A stretch of 64,000 nt of DNA from Acidobacteriaceae bacterium (lineage in GTDB: Bacteria > Acidobacteriota > Terriglobia > Terriglobales > Acidobacteriaceae): assembly GCA_027452245.1 (NCBI GenBank), contig DAIDGW010000220.1:112009-176008 (forward strand). Direction: 5' to 3'. The translations under genes and the position numbers were made by a program. The notes under the pieces are model-generated. The model ran no database searches and had not been told where the DNA came from. It saw only the letters and a list, made by a program, of their open reading frames with translations. This document shows, in pieces, positions 42,470 through 52,804 of this stretch. Positions within the stretch are counted from its first letter, which is position 1. Each line of letters begins with the position of its first letter.

Positions 42470-43147
42470 TTAAGTCTTGGCAGGAATCGTTGCCTCTGCT
42501 GAGCGAGCGGCGGTGACTACACGTACTAAGTCGTGCGCTGCTGCAGTGATCTTGTTCGTTCTTCCTTCCCGTAAAGCAACGGTGTCGACCAGGTCCGCTC
42601 CGATGCCCAGTGCAAATGCACCCGCAGCAATGAACTCGGCCGCATTTGCCGTGGTTACACCACCCGTGGGGATCAATCTGGCATCGGGGAAAGGGGCTCT
42701 CAATGCGCGCAAATACTTGGGACCGCCGACGTTTCCGCACGGAAAAATCTTAATCACACGCGCGCCATGTTCTTGTGCTGTCATCAACTCAGTAGGAGTA
42801 AGTGCGCCCGGAATTGCCAGAATTCCCGCTTTGTGTGCGGTTGCCAGAACCTGTGGTGAAGTCCCAGGGCTGACCAGAAACTTGGCTCCGGCACCGACGC
42901 ATAACTCAGCTTCTGGCGGACTTGTGACCGTACCCGCTCCAATGAGAATGCCGTCGTTCTTGTGTTGCTGAGCAAGTTCGGCAATGATCGAGACTGCCCC
43001 GGGTACCGTCATCGTGATCTCGACAATGGCGATTCCGCCGGCGCAGACCGCCTGTACCGCGCGATTCGCGATCTCAATCGTTTGTGCACGAATAACAGCG
43101 ACGATGCCAGCTTCTCCGATTCGTCGAGTTACTTCATCAATGGTCAT
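42470..43147 (-). CDS. eda: KDPG/KHG aldolase
   Basis: 225 residues from the ATG at 43147. IVAVIRAQTIEIANRAVQAV at the N-terminus, VEITMTVPGA with the catalytic Glu, GAGTVTSP, KFLVSPGT with the Schiff-base lysine and RLIPTGGVT. It splits 2-keto-3-deoxy-6-phosphogluconate to pyruvate and glyceraldehyde-3-phosphate. The kinase gene lies 25 bp upstream, so KDG to triose is encoded as a two-gene unit. Confidence 0.95.
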   Translation of the reverse strand: MTIDEVTRRIGEAGIVAVIRAQTIEIANRAVQAVCAGGIAIVEITMTVPGAVSIIAELAQQHKNDGILIGAGTVTSPPEAELCVGAGAKFLVSPGTSPQVLATAHKAGILAIPGALTPTELMTAQEHGARVIKIFPCGNVGGPKYLRALRAPFPDARLIPTGGVTTANAAEFIAAGAFALGIGADLVDTVALREGRTNKITAAAHDLVRVVTAARSAEATIPAKT

Positions 43148-43172
43148 CTTGTTTCCGTTGGTGATTTTGCGA

Positions 43173-44273
43173 CTATCGTTCAATGCGCGAAGTCTTCGAA
43201 GCCATGGTTTGCTTTACTTCGGCCAGCGTGGCCATGCTTGTATCGCCAGGGGTGGTCATGGCGAGTGCTCCATGCGCTACGCCGCATTCGAGCGACCACT
43301 GAGGGTCTTGGCCGGTCAGAATTCCATAAATGAGGCCCGACGCGAAGGAATCGCCTCCGCCAATGCGATCGTAGATTTCAAGATTTTCGCGCGTAGGAGC
43401 CTGGTAAAAGCGGTTTTCGCAAAAACATATCGCTCCCCAATCATTTATGGTCGCAGTTTTGGCGTGGCGAAGCGTGGTGGCTATCAAAGCGATATCCGGA
43501 TACAGCTTGACGACACTTTCAATCATGCTCTTGAAACCCGCGCTTTCGAGTTGTGAGTGATGATCATCCAGACCCGGCACCGCAAAGCCCAACGCGGACG
43601 TAAAGTCCTCCTCATTGCCGAACAGAACATCAACCAAGGGCATCAGGTGACGGTTGATCTCCTGCGCCTTTGCTTTTCCTCCGATAGACTTCCAAAGAGA
43701 TGGCCGGTAATTCAGATCATAGGAGACGATGGTTCCAGCGCGTTTCGCAGCTTGCATCGCTTCTTCCGCCACCACTGGAGTTGTCTCGGATAGCGCGCAG
43801 AAGATTCCTCCAGTGTGAAACCAGCGGGTTCCATCTTTTCGAAAAATTTGTTCCCAATTGATCTCGCCGGGTTTGATCTGAGAAGTTGCTGTATGGCCGC
43901 GATCAGAACAGCCGAGGGCGGAGCGCAGGCCAAAGCCACGTTCGGTAAAGTTGAGGGCGTTTCGCATTGATCTGCCGACTCCATCAAATGGTAGCCAGCG
44001 GACATACTTCTGGCTGACACCGCCTTGCAACATCAAATCTTCAAGCAATCGACCGACGGCATTGTCAGCGAGTGCTGTAACGATCGCCGTATCCATTCCG
44101 AAACAGCGCCTCAGGCCCCGCGCGACGTTGTATTCACCACCGCCTTCCCAAGCACAAAATTGCCGAGTCGTAGAAATACGACGATCTCCTGGGTCGAGGC
44201 GCAACATTACCTCGCCCAGGCTCACAAGATCCCACATACAATCGCGCTTTGGCTTGATCGGAAGCTTTACCAT
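43173..44273 (-). CDS. kdgK: 2-keto-3-deoxygluconate kinase (PfkB family)
   Basis: 366 residues. SLGEVMLRLDPGD at the N-terminus and GGEYNVARGLRRCFG are the sugar-binding motifs; IGGGDSFASGLIYG with catalytic Asp is the PfkB signature 2. WEGGGEYNVA matches KDG-kinase-like members, and the adjacent aldolase makes KDG the most likely substrate. Cytoplasmic. Confidence 0.88.
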   Translation of the reverse strand: MVKLPIKPKRDCMWDLVSLGEVMLRLDPGDRRISTTRQFCAWEGGGEYNVARGLRRCFGMDTAIVTALADNAVGRLLEDLMLQGGVSQKYVRWLPFDGVGRSMRNALNFTERGFGLRSALGCSDRGHTATSQIKPGEINWEQIFRKDGTRWFHTGGIFCALSETTPVVAEEAMQAAKRAGTIVSYDLNYRPSLWKSIGGKAKAQEINRHLMPLVDVLFGNEEDFTSALGFAVPGLDDHHSQLESAGFKSMIESVVKLYPDIALIATTLRHAKTATINDWGAICFCENRFYQAPTRENLEIYDRIGGGDSFASGLIYGILTGQDPQWSLECGVAHGALAMTTPGDTSMATLAEVKQTMASKTSRIER

Positions 44274-44372
44274 GCCGACCTATATTCCTCAGATTATTCG
44301 CGGTTGGTGCTTCTGACGACCTTACAAGTATCGCAAAGTACTGTGCTTAAACCAAAAAACATCACGAGTATG

Positions 44373-46508
44373 CTAGTTCACGCTTCCACGTAAGATTGTT
44401 AACGATGCGGCCGGCAGCTCAAACATCGTTTGTTGATTTGCCTGAACCGCACGAACTACGGGAGGATCATCAGGTTTGGCATAGCCTTTCTTTCGAGCGG
44501 GGTGCCATCGGTATTGAGCCTTGCCGAAACTAAGCATGGTGACACTTCCCGAGAAGCCTCTGTCATTGCTGCTGCCCCTAAATAAAATTCGGACAGTATG
44601 CGAGTGGTCATGGTCCTTATTGATTAGCATAACGGACCACTTCCCATCCGGCCGCAACAATGGATAGGCGGTGACGAGCGTGTGTCCCTGTTCATCTCGT
44701 ACATCGCTTGATGCCCGATAGAGACTATGTTCGGCATCAATGGGTTGCACCCAGTGCTGGGTCAGAAGCTGGGCCGCATAGAATTGAGAAGTTCTCTGGC
44801 GAATCTGATAGTGATCATCCACCATGAACATGTGGTAAGTTCCCCAGCTATTGGCACATGCGGGATGCGGAGGAGAATAAGGCAAGTCGTGATAGTAGTG
44901 CGTGGATTGTCCGCCTGCAGTCAGAAAGCCTCCGAACGAGTCGGCGAGCCACAGGGCGCCGAAAATATCTACAGCCGCTTCGCCGCCATGATCATTCGTT
45001 TCGGTATCCAGCAACGGAATGCCCGGCGGAAGTCCATCGTTCCGCCAGACCTTCATGATGTGCATGATTAATTCGGGTTCCTGGTAGAGATCCTCCCAGG
45101 GGGTGTCGCAGCCATCGTACGGATAGTGCTCGAACGACATGAAAGCCAAATCATTTAATCTGCCGTGAGCTTTCAGATAATCCAGAAACCGGCCGAGCCA
45201 GGAAGTCTGCCCCTGGGCATTTGGCCAAGCCTTGATATCCTCCGTGACCCCTTCAAAAACAGGACCGCCCAATTTTAAATTCGGATCGATGCGATGGAGT
45301 GCAGCGGCGAACTGCAGATACAGGGCAGCGTAATCTTCCGGCAGCATGTACTGTCCGTCAGGCTCTTCGCCCATCTCGATGTATGAGACTGGATAGCCGC
45401 GCTGTTTGATGTACGTCATCTGCGCCGCGCCGTCTTCGGGTGTGCTGTAGAGCATCGCGATCGGGATGATCGCCGGAAGACCGCGCGTTATGCCACTCGT
45501 GAAAAAGAGATCAAAGCCGGGCTGATCGCCGGATTCCATTCGATCCGGTGCAACATACAGGTCAGACGGTTCATGCCACTGGTCTACCGAGGAGCAGTAG
45601 GTAAGTGTCTGCTTCTGATCGGGAGAATGGTGCATCAGGTCATGAAACTCACTACCCTCCATTCTCCCAACGTACAGTTCTCGTATGGCGTAGCCAACAC
45701 AATTTCGTTTGTCCGCCGAGCCATGCGTATCGCAAGTGTTAGACGAATCGGTCATCAGAATACGGAGATATCTGGTTTCTACGGGAGAACCGTTCAGCGG
45801 TAAGGTGTTTGTTCCGCCTTTCCCGTCAGCAATCGAGCCAGAAGGAAATGTTTTCCACTCACCCTTGAGCGGTTCGTCCATGGCGTCGCCCTCACCGACC
45901 CAGTACTGTACCTTGTACTCGCGAGCGTAAGGTTCAGCCCACGCAATTCGAATTGCGTCGACGCCCAGTCTCTTCCCGAAGTCAATCACCACCCATTGGG
46001 GGTGAAGTGAGTCATCTTCCCCGGTGAAACCTTTTGTGAGATAAGGATTGCTCTTCCAATAGGTGTCGTTGCTGCCGTCATCCAGGCGTGAAAAGCCATC
46101 AAATTCAGTCCCGCCATTGCGGGTGAATCCACGATGTGGCAAGGAATACCCGTAAGAATGACGGATCTGTTCCTGCGTCGGATTGGAGTCGCCGACGAAG
46201 TATCCTTTGCCCGCGGGATCGCTCCACTTGCCCTTGGGATTCCAGTGCCATGCTTGTACGAACAGATCTGTATTCTGCCGATAGCTGATCACTCCCCATC
46301 CCGCCGAGAGTATCTGCTTAACTTGGTCAGGACGGAAGAACGTGTCGGTTGCGTTGCTGGGCACGCGGTCTACCGTCGACCCGAGGGCATACTGCGGACG
46401 GAACGTATTCACCACATGAGTCGTATCGACCGTGACGGTTTGAGCTCCGGAAGGAAAAGAAAAAAAGAATTGCAAGGCCGAAAATGCAATCGCAACGATA
46501 CGTCGCAT
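44373..46508 (-). CDS. Secreted glycosidase-like protein with F5/8C (discoidin) domain
   Basis: 711 residues from an ATG at 46508 giving a signal peptide ending in PSGAQ. Residues about 130-300 form a discoidin-like carbohydrate-binding domain (YWKSNPYLTKGF, WVVIDFGKRLGVDAIRIAW). From about 330 a TIM barrel follows with YIEMGEEPDG (acid/base region) and LLDTETNDHGGEA (candidate nucleophile), as in clan GH-A enzymes such as GH39/GH51. The exact GH family cannot be assigned by eye. It probably releases sugars that the cluster then degrades. Confidence 0.72.
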   Translation of the reverse strand: MRRIVAIAFSALQFFFSFPSGAQTVTVDTTHVVNTFRPQYALGSTVDRVPSNATDTFFRPDQVKQILSAGWGVISYRQNTDLFVQAWHWNPKGKWSDPAGKGYFVGDSNPTQEQIRHSYGYSLPHRGFTRNGGTEFDGFSRLDDGSNDTYWKSNPYLTKGFTGEDDSLHPQWVVIDFGKRLGVDAIRIAWAEPYAREYKVQYWVGEGDAMDEPLKGEWKTFPSGSIADGKGGTNTLPLNGSPVETRYLRILMTDSSNTCDTHGSADKRNCVGYAIRELYVGRMEGSEFHDLMHHSPDQKQTLTYCSSVDQWHEPSDLYVAPDRMESGDQPGFDLFFTSGITRGLPAIIPIAMLYSTPEDGAAQMTYIKQRGYPVSYIEMGEEPDGQYMLPEDYAALYLQFAAALHRIDPNLKLGGPVFEGVTEDIKAWPNAQGQTSWLGRFLDYLKAHGRLNDLAFMSFEHYPYDGCDTPWEDLYQEPELIMHIMKVWRNDGLPPGIPLLDTETNDHGGEAAVDIFGALWLADSFGGFLTAGGQSTHYYHDLPYSPPHPACANSWGTYHMFMVDDHYQIRQRTSQFYAAQLLTQHWVQPIDAEHSLYRASSDVRDEQGHTLVTAYPLLRPDGKWSVMLINKDHDHSHTVRILFRGSSNDRGFSGSVTMLSFGKAQYRWHPARKKGYAKPDDPPVVRAVQANQQTMFELPAASLTILRGSVN

Positions 46509-46661
46509 AAACATGCATTGATACAACAAACCACGGCCTCTATGCCATAGCAGGAGCAACATTTTTCACAAGATGAAAGTCCTTCACTGATTTTGATATT
46601 GAGGCGAAGCGGGTTTGTATAATTTGCCTTTCACGACCAACGGCAGGAGTTCGCCTGGGCC

Positions 46662-47447
46662 ATGTTGATACGCGTATTCCGGGACAAAGCCTCATTGGGG
46701 CAGGCCGCAGCGGAACAGGCCGCCACGGCCATCCGCAACGCAATTTCTAGACAAGGACGAGCGCGCATCGTTGCGGCCACAGCTGCTTCCCAACTCGAAT
46801 TCCTGGGCGCGCTGACAAAAATGCCGAACATTGATTGGCAAATGGTCGAGGCATTTCATCTCGATGAATACATCGGTCTGCCAGTCACTCATCCGGGGAG
46901 CTTTCGGAAGATGCTGCTGGAACAATTGATCCAAAAAACTGGAATCAAGAACTACCACCTGCTTGCCGGAGACGATCCCACTCCCTCCAAAGTTGTTCGC
47001 ACCATCGGTGCGGCGCTGGCTTCCGCACCAATCGACATCGCGTTTCTTGGTATAGGTGAGAACGGCCATATTGCTTTCAACGATCCTCCTGCAGATTTCC
47101 AGACGGACGATCCGTATATTATCGTCACTCTCGATGAGGCTTGCCGTCGGCAACAAGTGGGCGAAGCTTGGTTTTCTGACATCTCCCAGGTTCCAACCCA
47201 TGCGATCTCCATGTCCGCTCGGCAGATTTTGAAAGCAAGGGAAGTTTTGGCGGTCGTCCCCGACAGACGCAAAGCACAGGCCATAAGAGATTGCTTCGAG
47301 GGGAGCGTTACTCCCATGCATCCTGCGTCCATTCTTAGGCAGCATCCAAATTCAACGATTTACCTGGACGCGCCTTCGGCTTCGCTGCTGAACCGCGAGC
47401 TGCAAAAAGCCATTCAGGATCATGGGCAAGTGACGATCAAGGCGTAG
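46662..47447 (+). CDS. nagB: Glucosamine-6-phosphate deaminase/isomerase
   Basis: 261 residues. [12 protein letters not shown] near residue 63 and [15 protein letters not shown] near 128 are the NagB signatures with catalytic Asp, His and Glu. It turns glucosamine-6-phosphate into fructose-6-phosphate and ammonia. An AGGAG is 12 bases upstream of the ATG, somewhat far. The MFS gene starts 13 bp after. NagA is not in the window. Confidence 0.93.
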   Translation: MLIRVFRDKASLGQAAAEQAATAIRNAISRQGRARIVAATAASQLEFLGALTKMPNIDWQMVEAFHLDEYIGLPVTHPGSFRKMLLEQLIQKTGIKNYHLLAGDDPTPSKVVRTIGAALASAPIDIAFLGIGENGHIAFNDPPADFQTDDPYIIVTLDEACRRQQVGEAWFSDISQVPTHAISMSARQILKAREVLAVVPDRRKAQAIRDCFEGSVTPMHPASILRQHPNSTIYLDAPSASLLNRELQKAIQDHGQVTIKA

Positions 47448-47459
47448 CTCTCCACTGAC

Positions 47460-48788
47460 ATGGCATTTCCTGCTAAACGAGCGCGGCGGAACCCAATTCA
47501 TGGATTGCGCTGGTGGATTTGCGGCCTGTTATTTGCCTCCACCATCATCAATTACATCGACCGGCAGAGCCTGTCACTGCTGGCTCCGTTTCTGAAGTCC
47601 CAATACCGCTGGAGCAACACCGATTACGCCAATCTCGTTATCGCCTTTCGAATTGCATATTCCATTGGACAGACCTTGTGTGGAAGGCTCATGGATCGCA
47701 TCGGGACGCGCCGCGGACTTACGCTGAGTGTCGCATTCTATTCGTTGGTATCTCTGTTTACCCCCCTCGCTCGTGGATTTAAAAGTTTCGCGGCGATGCG
47801 GCTTTTGCTGGGTGCAGGAGAGTCTGCAAACTGGCCAGCCGCCACAAAAGCCGTCTCGGAGTGGTTTCCGAAAGCCGAGCGCGGAATCGCCACGGCATTC
47901 TTTGACAGCGGATCATCGATCGGTGGCGCCGTTGCACCCTTTATCGTGTTGCCGATCTATTTTCGGTGGGGTTGGCGTCCAGCATTCGGCATTCCTGGAG
48001 TATTCGGACTTTTATGGTTGATCGCCTGGCGGTGGCTGTATTACCCGCCGGAATCTCACCCGCGCTTGGGAGCGCACGAATTGCAGACCATTGCCGCCGG
48101 GGAAGAGAACGTCGAGCTGTCTCAAGCAGCCGCTACCGGAGCTTCCCTGAGCTGGAGCCAATTGCTGAAACTCCCTCAAACCTGGGGGACCATTATCGCC
48201 AAGAGCTTTACGGATCCTGTCTGGTTCTTTGTGACGGACTGGTTTCCGATCTTTCTCGTCGCAAAAGGCATTGCGCTGCGGAACGGACTGATCGCAGTCT
48301 GGATTCCTTTTCTTGCGGCGGACCTTGGAAGCTTCATTGGTGGTGGCCTCTCTGGTTATCTCATCAAGCGAGGCTGGTCCGTAAGCAGAGCCCGAAAGGC
48401 AGTGATTCTATTCGGTGGAATCGGAGTGACCACCCTGATCCCAACAATTCTCACCACCAATCTACGCCTGATTACGCTGTTATTCGCGATTGCGACGTTC
48501 TGTTACGCATCTTTCACGACGATGGCGAACGTGCTACCGTCTGATATTTACCATCGCGACTCAGTAGCCTCGGTCAGTGGCATGAGCGGAACGGGAGCAG
48601 GAATTGGCACGATTATCGCATTCGAATTGATAGGGCACGTTTCTGATGTGCGAAAAGCGGCTGGCACGCACGTTTTTGATCCCATCGTGATCATTGCGGG
48701 GCTGGTGCCGCTGGCAGGGATGTTCCTGGTGCTGCTGCTGATCCGCAACACGAAAGCAACAGAGCAAGGTCTGGTGCGCAGAATATGA
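47460..48788 (+). CDS. MFS anion:cation symporter (hexuronate/sugar-acid type)
   Basis: 442 residues, 12 helices. INYIDRQSLSLLAPFLK and GRLMDRIGTRRGL are typical of the ACS family (ExuT, GudP). GAGESANWPAATKAVSEWFP is its conserved helix-4 region. It would import hexuronate or another sugar acid. Between nagB and the SDR gene. Confidence 0.9.
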   Translation: MAFPAKRARRNPIHGLRWWICGLLFASTIINYIDRQSLSLLAPFLKSQYRWSNTDYANLVIAFRIAYSIGQTLCGRLMDRIGTRRGLTLSVAFYSLVSLFTPLARGFKSFAAMRLLLGAGESANWPAATKAVSEWFPKAERGIATAFFDSGSSIGGAVAPFIVLPIYFRWGWRPAFGIPGVFGLLWLIAWRWLYYPPESHPRLGAHELQTIAAGEENVELSQAAATGASLSWSQLLKLPQTWGTIIAKSFTDPVWFFVTDWFPIFLVAKGIALRNGLIAVWIPFLAADLGSFIGGGLSGYLIKRGWSVSRARKAVILFGGIGVTTLIPTILTTNLRLITLLFAIATFCYASFTTMANVLPSDIYHRDSVASVSGMSGTGAGIGTIIAFELIGHVSDVRKAAGTHVFDPIVIIAGLVPLAGMFLVLLLIRNTKATEQGLVRRI

Positions 48789-48845
48789 AATCTGCATATT
48801 GGATTCTTAATGGTGCTGCGGAGTTCCACAATTGATCGAGGAACT

Positions 48846-49622
48846 ATGGGATACAGTCGACTGGAATTGAATGGCAAAGTCGCCGTGGTGATTGGCGGCA
48901 CTTCGGGAATTGGAAGGACTCTGGCGCTCGGTCTGGCCAGGGCCGGAGCGGATGTGATCCCCAGCGCACGGCGCGGTGACCTGGTAAACGTCGTTGCTGG
49001 CGAAATCGAGGGTCTCGGCAAGCGTTCGCTGCGAATCTCAAGTGATGTAAGCAATCGTGAGTCTCTGGAAGTATTGCGCGACGCTATACTTCAGACATTT
49101 CACAAGGTGGACATCCTGGTAAACTGTGCCGGGATCAACCAACGTGCGCCAACCCTGAATTTTTCCGAAGCCGACTGGAATCGGATTCTCGACACAAATC
49201 TCACGGGCGCCTTGCGGGCCTGCCAGGCGTTCGGGAGTCACATGATCGAGCGCCAGTACGGTCGAATCATCAACATCGCATCCATGGGATCCTTTCTGGC
49301 ACTTTTTGAGGTGGCTGGTTATAGCGCAAGCAAGGCGGCTTTGGCATCTCTGACAAAGTCACTTGCGATTGAATGGGCACGATACGGGATTTGCGTGAAT
49401 GCGATCGCACCGGGATATTTCCGCACCCCGCTCACGGAGAAGCTCTTAATGGGAACACCGCGGGGAGAAGAAGTCCTGACCCGGACCCCAATGAAGCGCT
49501 TCGGGGAATTGGAAGAGCTTGTGGGTGCGGCAGTTTTCCTCGCGTCTGACGCTGCGAGTTTCGTCACAGGGACCCTGCTCGCGGTCGACGGTGGGTATCT
49601 GGCGAGTGGCGTCAATCAGTAG
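48846..49622 (+). CDS. SDR dehydrogenase, gluconate-5-dehydrogenase/KduD-like
   Basis: 258 residues from the ATG at 48846 (GAGG four bases upstream). IGGTSGIGRTLALGLARAG, NCAGINQRAP, NIASMGSFLALFEVAGYSASKA with Ser-Tyr-Lys, DGGYLASG. Neighbours make a keto-sugar acid or aldonate the likely substrate. Its 3' end overlaps that of the convergent MFS gene by 11 bases. Confidence 0.88.
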   Translation: MGYSRLELNGKVAVVIGGTSGIGRTLALGLARAGADVIPSARRGDLVNVVAGEIEGLGKRSLRISSDVSNRESLEVLRDAILQTFHKVDILVNCAGINQRAPTLNFSEADWNRILDTNLTGALRACQAFGSHMIERQYGRIINIASMGSFLALFEVAGYSASKAALASLTKSLAIEWARYGICVNAIAPGYFRTPLTEKLLMGTPRGEEVLTRTPMKRFGELEELVGAAVFLASDAASFVTGTLLAVDGGYLASGVNQ

Positions 49623-50943
49623 CAATTTCATGCCGCTGGAATGTGGCAGCGCTCCGCGCCGGATCAGCTGCTTGCCGAACCAAAGTCTTTTTGGGATCAA
49701 CAATCAACCAGCTGGCCGCCGCTATGACGCACAGTACGGTCGCAACCAGAAACGACGTGGTCCAGCCGAAGCGGGTGGCTATCCATGGAGTCAGAATGGC
49801 GGTGATTGCCGCCCCGATCTGATTGCCCGTATTCATCAGCCCGGAAACGGAACCGGACGATGCGCCCGAAATGTCAGCCGTCACGGACCAAAAAGAACTT
49901 TGCGACAGGTAAAGAGCTCCCGCACCTCCTGCCAGAATCACGCTGGCAAGCCGGGCGCTTTCGACCTGCGATCCGAACGCGATGAACACGCCCGCCAACA
50001 GAAGTGCAAATGCCGCAACTCCACAACGTCCAAGTCGTAAGCTGTGCCATTTCGTGAGTTGGTCATTGATCACGCCACCGACCAAACATCCCACTAACAT
50101 GGCCAGAAACGGGAGCATGGAGTATTTGGCGCTAGAACGTAAATCTAGGCCGCGCACCTTTGCGAGATAAAGGTAGAACCAGCTGAAGAATATCCAGGCT
50201 ACGTACCCGTAGCAGAAATAGCTGACGGTGATCGCCCAGACTTCCTTGCTGCGAAATACCCGGCCCCAAGGTACAAAAGACGGGAATTTTGGTCGGTCAG
50301 TTGTGATTGTCAGGCCGGATTGGATGAGTGCCAGCTCGGAAGGGGAAACTTGGGGGTGATCTGCGGGCGAATCACGTGCGATCAGGAACCAGATCAGCCC
50401 TGCGATGAACCCGATCAAGGCGCATATGAAGAAAGACGTCCGCCAGCCGTAATGAATCAAAATGTAAGTCACTAGAGGCGGCGTCAGCCCTGCGCCCGCT
50501 CCGACGCCGGCGAAAATCCATCCATTTGCGATTCCGCGCTCCCCTAGGGGAATCCAATTCGCCACGAACTGATTGGCTGAAGGATAGATCACGGCTTCAC
50601 CGGCTCCAAGAAGAAATCTGACGCCGATGAAAACTAGGAGCGCCCCTCGCATACCTGCCGGGACAAGCGCGGTCAGGGCTGTGAATACTCCCCACCACAT
50701 AACCCCGAAGGTTAGAACACGCCTTGCTCCGAAGCGATCGGCGAGTCTTCCGCCGAGCGTTTGAAACAAGGCGTATCCGAGCAGCATCGCGCCGAAGACC
50801 TTGCCCAGTTGAACGTTGCTGAGGTGGTACGAATCGGCGATGGCCCCGCCGGCGATTGAGATATTTACTCGATCGAGATACGAAACGGCGCTGAGCACGA
50901 ACAGCCATTGCACGAGAGCCCAACGCACGCGGCTTTGTTTCAT
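49612..50943 (-). CDS. MFS sugar-acid transporter
   Basis: 443 residues, 12 helices. VSYLDRVNISIAGGAI and GRLADRFGARRVLTFGV give the ACS-type pattern; LGAGEAVIYPSANQFVANWIP is the helix-4 region. A second importer of the same class as the one at 47460, suggesting two related acids are taken up. It lies 55 bp after the SelA-like gene on the same strand. Confidence 0.9.
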   Translation of the reverse strand: MKQSRVRWALVQWLFVLSAVSYLDRVNISIAGGAIADSYHLSNVQLGKVFGAMLLGYALFQTLGGRLADRFGARRVLTFGVMWWGVFTALTALVPAGMRGALLVFIGVRFLLGAGEAVIYPSANQFVANWIPLGERGIANGWIFAGVGAGAGLTPPLVTYILIHYGWRTSFFICALIGFIAGLIWFLIARDSPADHPQVSPSELALIQSGLTITTDRPKFPSFVPWGRVFRSKEVWAITVSYFCYGYVAWIFFSWFYLYLAKVRGLDLRSSAKYSMLPFLAMLVGCLVGGVINDQLTKWHSLRLGRCGVAAFALLLAGVFIAFGSQVESARLASVILAGGAGALYLSQSSFWSVTADISGASSGSVSGLMNTGNQIGAAITAILTPWIATRFGWTTSFLVATVLCVIAAASWLIVDPKKTLVRQAADPARSAATFQRHEIATD

Positions 50944-50998
50944 ATCCCAGTTCGGATTATGTCAGCCAATTTCGTCTCTAGCACAGCTCGCGCCAGCT

Positions 50999-52255
50999 TC
51001 ATGCGGAGTGGGCGCGCAAAACCTGCGAGAGTTTTTCTGCCACGATCTTGTCTTCTCCAGGTTGCAGCATGAAAGAGTTCATTACCAGGCCTTGATGGTT
51101 TTCGCCACTGCCCATCACAATGGAGGGCGTTCCGGCGCGAAGGAGCTTGGAAGCCTCTTGCGGTGTGAGTGTCACACGCGAATTCCACCCGATTTGCATG
51201 TGAGGAACATGATTTGCGATATCCGGTGTGAAGTAAGACGTACTCACCCCCGGAATCTTCGTGATCTCCTGCGATATTCCTTGCAGCCTCTGTTGCCACT
51301 CAGCGGTAAGCGCATCGTGATCTTCGTTGAGATAGAGTTCCAGGGCTTTCACCATCCCGAGGATCTCTTCTTTCCCAACTTTTTGGCTACGGCCAATTGT
51401 GTCTTCGTAAGGGGAGTTGTTGAGCAAAGCGTTGGCCACAAGATCACTTCGTCCAATCAGCAATCCGGCGCACTGCGGGCCGCGAATCGCCTTGCCTCCA
51501 CTGAACGTAATCAGGTCGTAGCCCATGTTCGCGTAGTCCCAAAGATGGGAAACAGGAGGAGTATCGGCTGCCGCGTCGATCATGCAGGGTATGCTGTATC
51601 GCTTGGAAAGTTTGACCCACTCGTCCACTTTGATTTGTCCCGCAGCGTTTGCGAAGTTCGTGAAGTGCATCATTGCCGTACGATCGTTGAGTGTTTGGCT
51701 CAGTTCATCCCGGGTCTCAATTTCGATCAGCTTAATGCCGGTCGACCGCAACTGGTGATCGAATGGATTGCGGTGGGATTTCTGAATGATCACCTCTGAT
51801 TTCATTCCTGTGAGATCCGGAAGTTGCCGAATGAGCGCTTCGTTACTGCCGGTAAGAATTCCCGCGAGCCCGGATTGAATTGCTGCGGCGGCACCCGAAG
51901 TCACGATTGCGGAATATCCTTCAGGAAGTTTCAGCATTTCAGCGATGCGTTTCCCAGCCGCCACTTCGAGTTCAGGAATACTCACGAAATGGCGGCCGGC
52001 CATGCTCATGACGGCTTCGAGTTCAGGGTGTGGCAGGGAACCGCCGAGCATGGTCATTGTTCCTTCGCAATTAATGACCGTAGTCACGCCAAGCTCTTCG
52101 TAAGGATTCCCCGTGTGACCCAGGCCAGTCACCGTTCCAGCTGAACGCGCCGGCTTATTCGACGAAAATAGAGGACGCGGTGCTGCCAGCGAGCCGACTG
52201 CTGCGGCAATCGCCCCAAAGAATTTGCGCCGATCCCAATTCAGGTTGATTCGCAT
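50999..52255 (-). CDS. Tat-exported SelA-fold PLP enzyme
   Basis: 418 residues. The N-terminus DRRKFFGAIAAAVGSLAA is a twin-arginine signal, so the enzyme is probably folded with PLP before export. The body matches the SelA/D-glucosaminate-6-phosphate ammonia-lyase group: Asp227 in IDAAAD and the PLP lysine 255 in SGGKAIRGPQ. Relatives eliminate ammonia from amino-sugar acids or amino acids. Next to an exported RidA and PQQ dehydrogenase, a periplasmic aminoaldonate ammonia-lyase is the most attractive role; it is inference. Confidence 0.83.
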   Translation of the reverse strand: MRINLNWDRRKFFGAIAAAVGSLAAPRPLFSSNKPARSAGTVTGLGHTGNPYEELGVTTVINCEGTMTMLGGSLPHPELEAVMSMAGRHFVSIPELEVAAGKRIAEMLKLPEGYSAIVTSGAAAAIQSGLAGILTGSNEALIRQLPDLTGMKSEVIIQKSHRNPFDHQLRSTGIKLIEIETRDELSQTLNDRTAMMHFTNFANAAGQIKVDEWVKLSKRYSIPCMIDAAADTPPVSHLWDYANMGYDLITFSGGKAIRGPQCAGLLIGRSDLVANALLNNSPYEDTIGRSQKVGKEEILGMVKALELYLNEDHDALTAEWQQRLQGISQEITKIPGVSTSYFTPDIANHVPHMQIGWNSRVTLTPQEASKLLRAGTPSIVMGSGENHQGLVMNSFMLQPGEDKIVAEKLSQVLRAHSA

Positions 52256-52271
52256 CGTAGACTCCTTGGTC

Positions 52272-52775
52272 TTATTTTCGCGTCACAGCCGCAATGCAAT
52301 TAACTTCCAGCAGAGAATGTCCCGGTACACCGGCCACAGCGACTGTAGTACGAGCGGGACCGCCGTTCGGAAAATAGGTCTTAAAAACCTTGTTCATTCC
52401 ATCGTAGTAATCCAGGTTGCCAAGATAAACCGTCAGCTGAAGAATGCTATCCATGCTTCCGCCGCCGGCTTCCACCAGCTTCTTCACATTATCCATCACC
52501 TTCGTCGTGTGGCTCGTGATGTCGGCTCCCTGAACATTGCCCGCGTCATTCGCGCCTTGTCCGGAAATGTAAATCAGCCCGTTGTGAACGATAAGAGAAG
52601 TGATCATCTGCTTCCCGCTGGCAGGCTTTCCATCGTAATCCAATTTTTGTACGGCAGATTGACCGCTGTCTGCCTCCGCCGTTGCCCGCTTCGAGACCAC
52701 TCCGGTCAATCCCAGAGCAGACACAGCTGCGGCGATGCGGCTAGCGAAACTTCTACGAGTGACGGTCGAGTGCAT
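52272..52775 (-). CDS. Tat-exported RidA-family enamine/imine deaminase
   Basis: 167 residues from an ATG with GGAGG five bases upstream. TRRSFASRIAAAVSALGL is a twin-arginine signal. The RidA core follows (IVHNGLIYISGQGANDAG, SILQLTVYLGNLDYYDGMN) and GPARTTVAVAGVPG keeps the substrate-binding arginine. RidA hydrolyses the enamine/imine made by PLP lyases, and the PLP enzyme gene starts 17 bp downstream. The coordinate export of both is unusual. Confidence 0.88.
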   Translation of the reverse strand: MHSTVTRRSFASRIAAAVSALGLTGVVSKRATAEADSGQSAVQKLDYDGKPASGKQMITSLIVHNGLIYISGQGANDAGNVQGADITSHTTKVMDNVKKLVEAGGGSMDSILQLTVYLGNLDYYDGMNKVFKTYFPNGGPARTTVAVAGVPGHSLLEVNCIAAVTRK

Positions 52776-52804
52776 GCGTTCCTCCACGTTGAATGAGTCA
52801 TGAC

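Noticed and set aside
42396..42740. Cys/His-rich ORF in the aldolase region
   Set aside because: Overlaps eda on the same strand in another frame; shadow of a well-conserved gene.
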